From: SIAQ01 sp963767835
Lineage (GTDB): Bacteria; Planctomycetota; Planctomycetia; Gemmatales; Gemmataceae
Length of the DNA stretch: 64,000 nt
Direction of reading: 5' to 3'
NCBI GenBank assembly: GCA_963767835.1
Contig: CAVYFY010000014.1
Location: 124,001 to 188,000, forward strand
How positions within the stretch are numbered: the stretch's first letter is position 1; each line of letters begins with the position of its first letter. Both the position numbers and the translations under genes were made by a program. Under the pieces are notes generated by a model, which ran no database searches, had not been told where the DNA came from, and was given only the letters and a program-made list of their open reading frames with translations. Shown one piece after another: positions 48,426 through 60,691 of the stretch.

Positions 48426-51400
48426 ATGTCTTATCAACTACGTAATTGGATCAAGAAACTGGGCGAGAACCTACTCGAAACTCGATCGCAGCGTGCGCGC
48501 CGGAAGCCGAACAAGACGCTGCGGACCTCGCGGCCCATGCTTGAGGTTTTGGAAGATCGCGTTGTGCCTAGTACCTACGCGGTCACGAATACGAATTACA
48601 GCGGCGCGGGCAGCCTTGGGGCCGCCATCTCCTCGGCCGATTCCGCCAATGATGTGAACGCCGTTATCGTTTTCAGCGGCATTCCGAGCAATTCGACGAT
48701 CCAGCTGACCGGTGCCGACGTCAGTTCGAACGGCACGGCCTTTGTCGTCAGCGGCGGCGGCACCAATATTACCATCGATGGCGGGAGCGCCCCGGGTCTG
48801 ACCATCAACGGCGGCAATGCCGTGCGGTTGTTCGGCGTGTCAGCTGGCGACAGCTTGACCGTATCAAACCTGACACTGGCCGATGGGCTTGCCCAGGGAG
48901 GCAACGGTGGCAACGGGCAGTCCGGCGGCGGCGGCGGGGCAGGCCTCGGCGGCGCCGTCTTCGTCCAGGCCGGCGGCAATCTCACGATCCAATCCAGCAC
49001 GATCACCGGCAACACGGCCATCGGCGGCAATGGCGGATCGGGAACTGACACTGGTGAAATCGGCGGCGGCGGCGGCGGTGGCTTGGTCGGTAATGGCGGC
49101 AGTGCTACAAATCTTTACGGCGGCACGGGCGGCGGACCCAATGGCGCGGCCCCTGGCTCCCCAAACGCTTATCCCGCCCCGGGTGGATACGGCGGGGGTG
49201 GTGCGGGCGGCGGCGGCAGCAATGCGACTGGCTACGGTTGGGGCGGTGCCCAGGGTGGCTTCGGCGGCGGCGGTGGCGGTGAAGGCGGCGTGGGCGGTTG
49301 GAGCAACTACAGCAACTACCCCGGCGGCGGTCCAGGCAGCGGCGCTGGTGGCGTCACTGCCGGTTTTGGCGGCGGCAGCGGTGGCAACAATGCCTCGTTT
49401 ACCAGCCACACTGGCGGGGAGACTGGAACGGGTGGCTTCGGCGGCGGTACCGGCGCGGGAGGCGGCACCGGAGCCAACGGTTACGGCGGCGGCGGCGGCG
49501 GGGGCATGGGCGGCGCCATTTTTAGCAACGGCGGCAACGTCATCATCACCAACTCCACCCTGAGCGGAAACACCGCCACGGGTGGCAACGCCGGCCCCAA
49601 CGCGTCGGCTGGAGAAGGTCTGGGCGGCGCCGTGTTTGCGCGCAACGGTAATCTGACCCTGCTCAGCTCCACCATCAGCGGCAACACCGCGGCCCAGGGC
49701 GGCCGTGGCGTGTACCTTCTGGGCGACGGCGCCAGCGCCACGGCAACCGCAACGATCAACAACACCATCATCGGGCAATCGGACACGCTCGTCACGGACT
49801 TCGCTGCCAATGCCATCAACAGCGGTGCCCAGGTCTCCAGCGGCGCCGGCGACATCATCGGCAGTCAGGGCGGGTTCCCCTTCGGTGGGACGGTCGTGAG
49901 CACGGCCAATCCAATGCTGAATTCCCTGGGCAATAACGGCGGGCCCACCCAGACCATGTCGCTCCAGGCCGGCAGTCCGGCGCTGGCGCCGGCGTGGCGG
50001 CCACCACCGTTGGCACCAGCTATGCGGCTTCGTCTTCGGCCACCTCCATCACGGTCAATGGCGCCAACGGCATCACCGCGGGCTCCATCATCAAAGTCGA
50101 TGGCGAAGTGATGTTGGTCAACTCGGTCAGCGGTTCCACCCTGAGCGTGGTCCGTGGCTACAACGCCACCACGCTGGCCGCCGGGAGTTCGGGAGACAGC
50201 GTTTACCTGTATCTCGACCAGGCCGGCAATCACATTGCGGGCACACCGCCCGATGTCGGCGCCCTCCAGCACGCTGGCGTGGCGCCGGCCACGCCGACCG
50301 TAACCAGCGTCAATCCGAACAGTGGCACGGGCTACGGCGGCACGACCATTACCGTCACCGGGACGAACCTGCAAAACGCCACCTCGGTTAACGTCGGCAT
50401 CGTCCATGCGAGGATTGTCAGCGATACGGGAACCACGATCACCGCAGTCACCGGGTATTCGCCGGCGACCGCCACGGTTGACACGACGGTGACCACCGTG
50501 GGATGGGACACCTCCGCGCCTAATCCGCCGTCAGACCAATTCACCTACAACTTCACGCCGGCAACCTACTCGAGCTATCTCGACGGTAGCGGCAACCTGA
50601 CGATCGCCATGGAAATCCCGAGCAACAACGCCGCTTTGAGCTTTTCGCTCTCGGCCGGCCATTACACGGTCACGGACACAAACGGACTCGTTTTCGACTT
50701 GCCAGGCGGTGTGAACGGCAGCGACATCACCGGCTATGGCACCAGCACGATCACCGTCCCAAGTTCCGACGTCACCTCCATTAGCGTGACCTTGGGCACT
50801 GGCACGAACACCTTCACCATTACTGGCACGAATGGCGCCCCGGCCGCACCCCTTAGCGTGAACGCCGGCAGCACGGCGGGCGACCAGGTCCACGTTACCG
50901 GTAACACCCAGGACAGCGAGGCCATCTCGTTGACTTCCAATGCCATCACGGAGTCCGCGGCGGTCACGGTGACCAGCGCATCCATTTCGCTTTCCGCGAG
51001 CTCCATCGCGCTGAGCGGCGCCAGCGTCACGACTACCGGCACGCAAACCTACAACGGCAGCACCACGACCACGATCAGCGCCAATCTGACCAGTGGCGGC
51101 AACCTAATCCTGAACGACAGTGGCACCACCACGATCACCGGCAATATCAACCTCGGTTCGACGGGTAACCTCGTTGATCAGGATTCCGGTCAAACCACCA
51201 TCAGCGGCCTCATCACCGGCGAAGCCGCAGTCGGAGCGACGGTTCCCGTTCCGGGACTTATCGGCACCTATTTCCAGATCGGCCAGGGGGGCGATCAGCA
51301 AGACAATCCGGGCTCGATCCAACCACCGTCCATCAGCAATCCGGCCTGGATCGGCAATCGCATCCCCACGGCGACTGTGCTGCAAACCGGTCCCGTTGAC

Positions 51401-54400
51401 TTCCCGAATATCTCGTCTAACGGCTTCCAGGATATCAATGGCCACACCTATTACAATTTCGGCAACAATAACAACAGCACCGAAGCCCGCTGGTATGGCG
51501 AGATTCTGATCCCGGGTACCGGCACCAATCCGGTTCCGGTCAATTTCTTGACCGGCAGCGACGACGGCAGCATGCTTTACATTGATGGCAGCCCGGTGGT
51601 TTACAATGATACCTACCAGGGATTCACCACACAGACCGGCCTGACGGAATTGACTCCGGGCCTACACGCCATTGACATCGAATGGTTCAACGGCGGCGGC
51701 GGCGCCCGCATGCTGGCGCAATGGGATCCGACCGGCGGCAACAACTTCGTCGATATTCCCGGCTCCGTCTTTTTCAATCTCGTCCCCGCCAACAGCGTGT
51801 TCAAAACCGGCAGCGATACCTTGACCCTGTCGCACACCAACACCTACAACGGCGAAACGTCGATCGGCGCCGGCACGCTTGTCGCCACGACGAATGGCGC
51901 CATGGGCTCGGCCAGCGCCGCGGGCGTGGTCGTCGAATCCGGCGGCGCCCTGGCTCTCTCCGGCGGCGTTAACTATTCCACCGGGGAATCGGTCTCCATC
52001 AGCGGTTCCGGCCCAGCTGGCAACGGCGCGATCGAAAATATCAGCGGCAGCAACTCCTTCGCCGGCGCCGTCACTCTGTCCGGCTCCGCGACCATTGGCG
52101 CTGATGCCGGCTCATTGACTCTCAGCGGCGGCGGCTCGCTCGGCGCATACAACCTCACCGTGGCCGGCACCGGCGCTACCACGATCGGCGGAGCCTTGAC
52201 CTCCGACGGCGGCACGCTTACGGGCGACGCCAGTACCGCCACCACCATCAGCGCTGACGTCTCCACTCCGGGCATCTACGGCCTGACCCTGGCTGGCACC
52301 GGTGCCGTCAACGTCACCGGCAACATCGATCTGGGTGCCACGGGCAACCTCACCGTCACCGCGAGCGCCAACGATACGATCAGCGGCGTCATCAGCGGTG
52401 AAGCCTCCTCGGCTACCACGGCGGGGCTCTACGGCACCTATTTCCAGATTAACAACAACGGCGGCAATCCGCTGACATCCTATATCGCGCCCGCTTCCGT
52501 CACCAATCCGCAGTGGCTGGGTAATCAGACCCCCACAGTGGTTTACGGCGAGGGAGATGGGAACGTGTTGCTCAATGCCGGTCCCATTGATTTCCCGAAC
52601 AATATCAATAGCCAGGGATTCACGGATATCAATGGCCACACCTACTGGAATTTTGGGGGCAACAACGACGCCGTCGAAGCCCGCTGGTATGGCGACATCA
52701 CGATCCCGGGCACCGGCACCACTCCGGTCCCCATCGGCTTCCAAACCACCAGCGACGACGGCAGCACGATGTATATCGATGGCACCCAGGTCGTAAACAA
52801 CAACTTCTTCCAGGGCATGACGACCCGTGGCAGCACGGTCGATTTGACTCCCGGCCTGCATGCCATTGACATCGAATACTACAATGGCGGCGGCGGCGCC
52901 GGCATGATCGCTCAGTGGAACCCCGGCAGCGGCTTTGTCGATATTCCCCAGAGCGTCCTCTCCATCCCGACCAACACCGTCAACCAGAACGGCACCGGCA
53001 CCTTGACACTGACGGGCAACAACACCTACCTCGGCACCACCACGGTCACCGCCGGCAATCTGCAAGACAATGGCACCATAGGCGCCGTCAACGTCAAGGG
53101 TGGCGTCCTTGGCGGCTCCGGCACGGCGGGCACTGTCAACGACAGCGGCACCGTCAAGCCCGGGCTCGGCAGCGCTACCAGCATCCTCAACACCGGCAAC
53201 CTCTCGTTCGGATCGGGCGGGGTTTACTCCGTCGCCTTGAACGGAACCACGGCCGGCACGCAATACGACCAGCTGAACGTGACGGGGAGCATCAATCTGA
53301 CCGGGGCCATTCTCACTGGCACCCTGGGATACTCGGCAGCAGTTGGCGATACCTACACGATCATTCACAACGTTGACAACACGCCGGTCACGGGCGTCTT
53401 TTCCGCGGTGGCTTCCAATAACACCGTCTTTCAACTGCCGCAGGGCGCCGTGTTCAACATCGGCAGCGACCAGTTTCAGATCAGTTACACCGGGGGCGCC
53501 GGCAACGATGTCACGCTCACCCGCGTGTTGGTCCCTGCCTACGGAGAAAGTCTTGACGCCAGCGGCAACCTGGTGATTTTCCAGGAAATTGCCGCCGCCA
53601 ATGACAATCTGACCTTCTCTTCCGCGGGCGGTGTTTACACCTTCACCGATCCTAATCTGCTCTTCGACGTCCCCACGGGCGCGGGAGCCGGCAGCATCAG
53701 TGGCGGCGGCACCCACACGATCACCGTCAACAGCACGGCCGTTACCTCCATCACGGTCGGTCCGCTTGGCGTCGGCACGAACGTCTTCACGATCGGCAGC
53801 ACCAGCGGGACAATCGCGCCGCTCACCGCGAACACCGGCGCCCTTGCCGGCGACCAGCTGAATATCACGGCCCCCTTGACCGATAGCGGGGCGGTTTCGC
53901 TCACCTCGAATTCCATCACCGACGGCGCGAGCGACTCGTTGACCACGGGTTCCCTCACTCTGGCCAGCTCCGGCGTCTCCACGATCAGCGGCAATATCAA
54001 CCTTGGGACAGCCGGCAACCTTTTTGATGTCGGCCCCGGCGCCGATACGATCAGCGGCGTTATCAGCGGCACGGGCAGCGACGTGTGGCGGGAAACCGCT
54101 GCCGGCACCTTGACCCTGTCGAACACCAACACGTATACCGGCACAACCAATGTCAGCGACGGCACCCTGGTTGTGACGGCGAACGGCGCCATGGGACCTG
54201 CCGGCGCCGCAGGCGTCTTCGTCACTTCCGGTGGGGCCTTGGCTTTTTCCGGCGGAGTCGCCTACTCCGACGCCGAATCAACCTCGATCGCCGGCAGCGG
54301 CCCGGCTGGGCACGGCGCCATTGAGAACATCAGCGGAGTCAATAGCTTCGCCGGCAACATCACACTGACCGGAAATGCGACCATCGGCTCGGATGCCGGC

Positions 54401-57400
54401 TCATTGACTCTGTCCGGCAACGTCAACCTGGGTGCGACGGGCAATCTCACGGCCACCGGTGCCGGTCAGACCACGATCAGCGGCCTCATCAGCGGCGGAG
54501 CCTCCTCCGGAAGCGTTCTCGAACAGGGGCTCGTCGGCACCTATTTCAACGTCGGCGCATCCCAGGCCCTGATCCAGCCCGCTGCCCCGAGCAATCCCGC
54601 GTGGCTGGGAAATCTCACTCCCGCCTCCACCTCGGTTCTCGTTGGCCCCATTGACTTCCAGGATATCAACGACACCGGCGCCTCGACGGGCTTCACGGAT
54701 CCTTACGGCAACAGTTATTATGATCTGAACCCAACCCCGGGCGCTGGCGACAATAATAATGTCGAAGCCCGCTGGTATGGCGATATCTTGATCCCGGGCA
54801 CCGGCAGCACCCCGGTCCCGATCAGCTTCGGCCTCGCCAGCGACGACGGCAGCATGCTCTATATCGATGGCACTGCGGTGGTAAACAACAACCACTTCCA
54901 GGGCTCGCCTGGTTACCCAGGTCTGCAGGTGACTAACACGGTAGACTTGGTGCCGGGCCTGCACGCCATTGACGTCGAGTATTACAATGGCGGCGGCGGC
55001 GCGTCGGTCTGGGCCCAGTGGGACCCCACCGGCGGCAGCAGTTTCGTCGATATTCCCAATTCCGCATTTTACTATCCCGTGGCCGTCAACAGCGTGACCA
55101 AGACGGGCACCGGCACGTTGACCCTGTCACACACCAACACTTACGTGGGGGCAACCACGATCAATGCCGGCACGTTGGTGGCGACGGCCAATGGGGCCAT
55201 GGGGCCGGCCACTGACCCGGGCATCACCGTCAAATCAGGCGGCGCCCTTGCCTTCTCGGGCGGCGTCAACTATTCCACCGCGGAACCAACTACCATTGCC
55301 GGCACCGGCCCGGCCGGCAACGGGGCCATCGAGAATCTCAGCGGTGCCAACACCTTCGCAGGCCCCATCACGATACCCGGCTCCGCGACCATTGGCTCCG
55401 ATGCAGGCACACTGACTCTCAGCGGCACTATCAACATGACCTCGCCGGGTGGCAACAACCTCACCGTCACCGGTGCCGGTCAGACCACAGTCACCGGCGT
55501 TATCAGCGGTGAACCGGCCGGGAACGGGCTCGTCGGCCAATATTTCCAGATCGGCAACGGCTCTGGTCAACAAGCCTATATCCAGCCCGCGAACGCCAGC
55601 AATGCTGCTTGGCTCGGCAATCAAACCCCCGCTGATACTGCGCCGCTCGTCGGATCCATTTACTTCCCGAATATCTCGGGCAATGGATTCGAAGATAACA
55701 ACGGCATCACCTATTACAACTTCGGCAACAACAACAACAGCGTCGAGGCCCGCTGGTACGGCGACATTATGATCCCCGGCACCGGCACCACCCCGGTCCC
55801 CATCAGCTTCGCCACCGGCAGCGACGACGGCAGTATGATGTATATCGACGGCAATGCGGTGGTGAGCAACAACACCTACCAGGGAGTGGGCGCCTACCCA
55901 AGCTACGAGGCAAGCTCCACGTTGAGTTTGACCCCGGGCCTGCACACGATCGACGTCGAGTATTACAACGGCGGCGGCGGCGCCGCGATGTGGGCGCTTT
56001 GGGACCCCACCGGCGGCACCAATTTCACGGCTATTCCCAACTCTGCCTTCTTCCTGCCGGTGAACGGACTGATCAAGAGCGGTACGGGCACGCTAACTCT
56101 GTCGAACACCAACACCTACCACGGCGCAACCACAATCAACGGCGGCACACTGGATGCAACGGCCAATGGCGCCATGGGACCGGCAACCAACCCCGGCATC
56201 ACCGTCAATTCGGGAGGCGCCTTGGCCTTCTCCGGCGGTGTCGATTATGCCACTGCGGAACCGACCTTCATCAACGGCACCGGCCCGGCCGGCAACGGCG
56301 CCATTGAGAATATCAGCGGCGCCAACATTTTCTCCGGCCCCATTACTCTCCAAGCCAATGCCACGATCGGCTCCGATGCGGGCAACCTGTCTCTCAACGC
56401 CCCGGTTCTTAATTTGGCCGACTACAACCTGACCAGCACCGGCTCCGGGAACACGGTCATCTCGAGTTCCATCCAGCATGCCCAGAGCGACTATGTCGGC
56501 TTCACCGGCGCTACCGGCGGCGCCACATCGCTCCAGTCGATTGTGAGCTGGACTTACACCAGCGGCGCCACCAACATCGACTACAGTGGCGGCTTCGCCA
56601 CGAATAACTTGTCGATCAACGGCGGTGCTTATGTCAACGGAACGCAGCTTCAGCTGACCAACGGCGGCGGCGGCGAGGCCACCTCGGCGTGGACTCCCAC
56701 GCCGGTTTCCTCCGGCGGCTTCAGCACTACTTTCCAATGGACCTACGCGGGCACTCCTGCCGACAGCGGTCAGGCGGATGGCTTTACCTTCGCGCTGCAG
56801 GGCGCCGGCAACAGCGTCATCGGCGCTGCTGGCGGCGGCCTGGGGTATCAGGGCATCGCCGGCACCAGCCTTGCCCTCGAATTCAATCAGTACGCCGGCA
56901 GCGGATCGGGCAGCGGCAGCGACTTTGGCATCGGCATCGACGGCGCCATCAGTCACAACATCAACTTGGTCCCGAGCGGCGTCGATTTCTCCAGCAATCC
57001 CAATGATGTTTTCCAGGCCACGGCCACCTATGACGGCAACTACGTGCTGACGGTTAGCATTTGGGACACCACCCTGAATCCCACGACCAACCCGGCGAAC
57101 TTTACGGAGACCTTTAATCTCGCGCCGACCGCCTACGCCGGCTTCACGGGCGGCACCGGCGGCCTCAACTCGGTGCAGAACATCCTCAACTGGAACTACA
57201 CCAGCGGCGCCACCAATATCAACTACAGCAGCGGCTTCGCCACGAGCAATTTGACCCTCAATGGCGGCGCATCCATCAACGGCACATCTCTCGAGCTTAC
57301 CGATGGATTCAACAACGAGTCTCGCACGGCCTGGACACCCACCACGGTGCCCACGTCCGCCTTCAACACCAACTTCCAGTGGTCCTATGCGGGCACCAAC

Positions 57401-58924
57401 GAAGGTAATGGCCCGGCCGATGGCTTTACCTTCGCGCTTCAGGACAACAGCAACACAATTATCGGCGCCGGCGGCGGCGGTCTGGGGTATCAGGGCATCG
57501 GTAATAGCCTTTCTCTCCAGTTCAACCAGTACACGGGGAGCGGCACCGGCAGCGGCAGCGACTTCGGCCTGGGCCTCAACGGCGTCATCAGTCACAACAT
57601 CAATATGCTCCCGTACGGCATCAATTTCCACAACAACGTCGATGTCTTCGAGGCCAGTGCCGTCGATAATGGATTCGGAGTGTTGACCGTGGACATTTGG
57701 GACGCCACCGCGAATCCCACCGGCAACCCGGCCGGGCCGGATTATTACTCCACGACCTTCGCGATTCCGGTCGACAACGTGCAGAACAATCTGACCAAGA
57801 CCGGCACTGGCACGACGATCCTGTCGAACACCAACACCTACACCGGAGCAACGGCGGTGAACGGTGGTACTCTTCAGGTCGATGGTTCCATTGCGGCCAG
57901 TTCCGGCGTCACAGTTGCCGCTGGAGCCACGCTCTCTGGTCTGGGAACGGTGTCCGGCACGACCGTGAGTGGCACGCTCAAACCCGGTGACCCCGGTCAA
58001 GCCGGTACGCTCAGCACCGACCTGACTTTTAACGCGGGCAGTACCCTGCAGATCAACGAGAACACGGTTGCCAGCAGCGTTGTGGTCAGCATGGTCAGCG
58101 TCACGGGAAGTGCTTCGCTCACGGGTGCCTCGCTGAGCGTTGCGTTCGCGGATATCGTGCCCGCAAACTCCAGCTACACGATCCTCCAGACCACGGGCGG
58201 ATTGGGCGGCACCACTTTCAATGGGCTCCCGAACAACAGCGATGTTGTCGATACGATCAACGGACAGACGTTCGAGGTGACTTACACCGCCGATGATGTG
58301 ATTCTCACCAAAGTCGGGTCGGCGCCGGCGCCGACCATCACAAGCGTGGTGATCAACGAGAACATCTCGTCACTGTACAACGCGGCGGGCCAGCCTTCGC
58401 CCGGCACGCAGCGCTCGATGGTCAACGACATCGTCTACACGTTCAGCGAGGCGGTCAATATCGTTGGCCCGGGGACCAATCCGAACGTGTTCACCATCGC
58501 CATTGCCGCTGGATGGACCGGGACTCTGCCGACCCTCAGCTGGGCGCCTGTCTCCGGATCGGGCAATACCGAGTGGGCCGTCACCTTCACCGGTGCCAGC
58601 GTCACCGCGGGCTCGATTGCCACTGGCGCGTACACGATTACCGTCAACGATCCGGCGGACATCACCGCGGTATCCGATAACCAGGATCTTAGCCTCGCCG
58701 GCAGCGGTATCGGCAGCGCCACCCAATCGTTCTATCGCTTGTTCGGCGACATCAACGGCGATGAATTCGTCAATGCCGCGGACAATTTGCATTTCAAACC
58801 GGCCCTGGCGACGTACAACGCTGCTTTCGACTTCAACGGCGATGGCGTTGTCAATGCTGCCGATAACTTGAAGTTCAAGAACGATTTGACGGTGAACTTC
58901 AGCGGTTTCACGCCAACGATCTAG
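48426..58924 (+). CDS. giant modular secreted/surface protein, one frameshift
   Basis: About 3,498 residues once one base is corrected near 49988 (SPALA then GVAATTVGTSYAA). The N-terminus is not a classical signal but the planctomycete LEPR-XLL type (MLEVLEDRVVPST, residues 38-50). Then: a parallel beta-helix with extreme glycine stretches (48880-49560); an IPT/TIG domain (50295-50560); twin beta modules (50570-50830, 53540-53800); four PA14 domains, each opening LxGxYF and containing SDDGSxMYIDG (51246-51783, 52428-52960, 54520-55080, 55525-56055); six autotransporter-type strand repeats of the pattern GTLTLSxTNTYxGxTxxxxG; two legume-lectin-like domains (ADGFTFALQ, EFNQY; 56490-57770); and a C-terminal dockerin-like pair (GDINGDEFVNAADN, FDFNGDGVVNAADN). 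Likely a surface glycan-binding adhesin or matrix protein. Confidence 0.85.
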
Positions 58925-58948
58925 TATCAAAAAAAGAGCCCATTTTCG

Positions 58949-58985
58949 GTCCCCGGCCCCTCGCGGCGCTGGGGACTTTTTTTTT
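58949..58985 (+). terminator. rho-independent terminator of the giant gene
   Basis: GTCCCC (58949-58954) pairs with GGGGAC (58971-58976) around a GC-rich 16-nt loop, followed by nine T. It starts 25 bp after the stop codon. Confidence 0.85.
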
Positions 58986-59090
58986 GATTTGACAGAAAGC
59001 CGCTGTCGCGCTTGGGCGCTCGCGGACGACTTGCCGCTGGCTTACTTTGAAGGGAGAGCCGGATGAGTCCGAGGAAATGCTCTGTATCGG

Positions 59091-60341
59091 TTATTTACGA
59101 CTGGACATTGTCGGTGGCTGCTGCCAGCGAAAAACCATGTAGCCGATATGCCAGAGAGAACGAAAGAAAGTCCGGGTGGCGTCGATGATGTCCGGTTGCG
59201 TGGGATCCAGTCCAGCGCAAGCAATACAGTCGCGGATCGACTTGCGCTCGTCGATCGCGTCGAAGATCGCAGTTTGTTTCGCGTCGAGCGGCACCGCCGG
59301 AAAGGTCGAGCGCTTGACGCTCAGTTGACCGCTCGGCCGGGCAGCCGGCGGCGGCCAGGGATCGACGCGCGGGACCGGAATCCAATTCAAAAAACAGTCC
59401 CCCGCAAAATCGACTCGATACCTCGAAGGATCGCGCTCGCGCCGGCAGGCATGAAAGTAGTGGCCGCCGATGGCGCCGAACATCAGTTCAACCGCCTGCC
59501 AAAGAACCGGTTCGGGCAAGCGCTCCAGCCGGCTCCGGAATGGGTGGTTTACCGGCAGTTGCAAATCGGGATAGTACAACAGGTTGTCGTCCCAGCCCTG
59601 GAACGCCAGGCCAGCCGCTTCGACCATGGTCAGACAATCGGCAACCGTGTATGCCTGGTCGCGCGGGTGCAAAAAAGTATCGACGAGGCCCGCGTCGGAC
59701 CCCAGATCGCGGCGGGCCATGTGAAGATACGGACGCACCGGATGATGCGCGCCCACCGCCGTCAGCGCGTCTTTCACGACTTGTACGTCCGCCGGTTCCT
59801 GCTGCAGCCCAAGAATCCGGAAAAGCTCCTGCATCATGTAGACGCCTACCCGTCCATATCGGGCATAAACCATGACGCTGATAATTCCTTCATCCCGCAG
59901 CCGCCCCGCGAGCGCCCGCAACCCGGTCGTCGGGTCTTCGATATGATGCAGCACGCCAAGTACGGTGATGAAGTCATAGTCGGCCGCGAGATCGGCGGCG
60001 TCCTCCACGCGCATTTGCCGCAACGTGAGGTTGTGCAGGTTGTGTTTGCGCTGCAAGTGTTCCTCGTGCGCCAGGCTGGCTGCGCTGATGTCGAATGCGG
60101 TCACGCGCGCCTTCGGATAGAAATAGGCATAGCAGGCGCCCGCAAAGGTTCCACAACCAGCCACCAAGATGTCAATCTCTTCACGGTAGGCAGGAGCGGT
60201 CGGCCAGTAGCCAAAGTAAAGAGATTTAAGGTCCGCATAACGCGAGCCCGGCGCGTTGAATGGAAACCGCGTCAGGTCGTCGATCGGCGGCGGATAGCTC
60301 CAGCGTTCGTACTGCGCCTTGACCGGGTCGGTATTACTCAA
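59091..60341 (-). CDS. class I SAM-dependent methyltransferase
   Basis: 416 residues. The SAM-binding motif I is IDILVAGCGTFAGACYAYFY (~57-76), followed by VTAFDISAASLAHEE (acidic motif II) and LPADYDFITVLGVLHHIEDP-like motif post-I (LAADYDFITVLGVLHHIEDP). A second half of ~200 residues has no family I recognise; its end (IFDAIDERKSIRDCIACAGL) resembles the effector part of methyltransferases acting on large substrates. The opening MSNTDPVKAQYERWSYPPPI is typical of TPR-linked methyltransferases. The substrate is unknown. It is convergent with the giant gene. Confidence 0.85.
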   Translation of the reverse strand: MSNTDPVKAQYERWSYPPPIDDLTRFPFNAPGSRYADLKSLYFGYWPTAPAYREEIDILVAGCGTFAGACYAYFYPKARVTAFDISAASLAHEEHLQRKHNLHNLTLRQMRVEDAADLAADYDFITVLGVLHHIEDPTTGLRALAGRLRDEGIISVMVYARYGRVGVYMMQELFRILGLQQEPADVQVVKDALTAVGAHHPVRPYLHMARRDLGSDAGLVDTFLHPRDQAYTVADCLTMVEAAGLAFQGWDDNLLYYPDLQLPVNHPFRSRLERLPEPVLWQAVELMFGAIGGHYFHACRRERDPSRYRVDFAGDCFLNWIPVPRVDPWPPPAARPSGQLSVKRSTFPAVPLDAKQTAIFDAIDERKSIRDCIACAGLDPTQPDIIDATRTFFRSLWHIGYMVFRWQQPPTMSSRK

Positions 60342-60562
60342 GTCAACACCAGGGTTATGTACGTCGAGAAACTCAAGGCAGCGTGGCGCACCAGCGGTAT
60401 CTTATGCGTACCCGCGTCCACCGGGCAACTTACTGTAATGTAAACGCCCGTTCAAGTGGTGTGTCTCGCGTGCGGGCCATGCCGAACGGAGCAATCTACA
60501 TTTGCGGGCGCCCCGCTTTAGTGACATTCGGAGAATAACTTCCCGAATCATCGATCTGTCGT

Positions 60563-60643
60563 AGGTTGGGTCGAGCGTACTCGCGAGGCCCACTATTCCT
60601 TGCAAGCGCGTGGTGGGCCTCACGAGTACGCTTGACCCAACCT
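60563..60643. repeat. 33-bp arm inverted repeat
   Basis: Left arm 60563-60595 begins AGGTTGGGTCGAGCGTACTC and right arm 60611-60643 is its complement with a few mismatches, around a 15-nt loop. It lies between the end of the ABC exporter gene and the start of the methyltransferase gene, both minus strand, so it could stop transcription. Words such as TTGGGTCGAGCGTACTCGCG occur in dispersed palindromic repeats of many bacteria. Confidence 0.7.
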
Positions 60644-60691
60644 TCAAAAATCGAATGCCACCAAATGGGGAAGCTATTTTTCGGGCGCTGC

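Noticed and set aside
48137..48445. 102-codon frame before the giant gene
   Set aside because: No ribosome site, no similarity, and it overlaps the well-supported start at 48426.
49060..49560. Simple-sequence repeat or CRISPR-like array in the GGC-rich stretch
   Set aside because: It is in-frame coding for glycine-rich segments of the giant protein; no fixed repeat-spacer structure.
56093..58000. 635-codon minus-strand frame inside the giant gene
   Set aside because: It mirrors the repeated GC-rich codons of the plus-strand gene, has no family similarity and no ribosome site. The same applies to the minus-strand frame 52112-53716.
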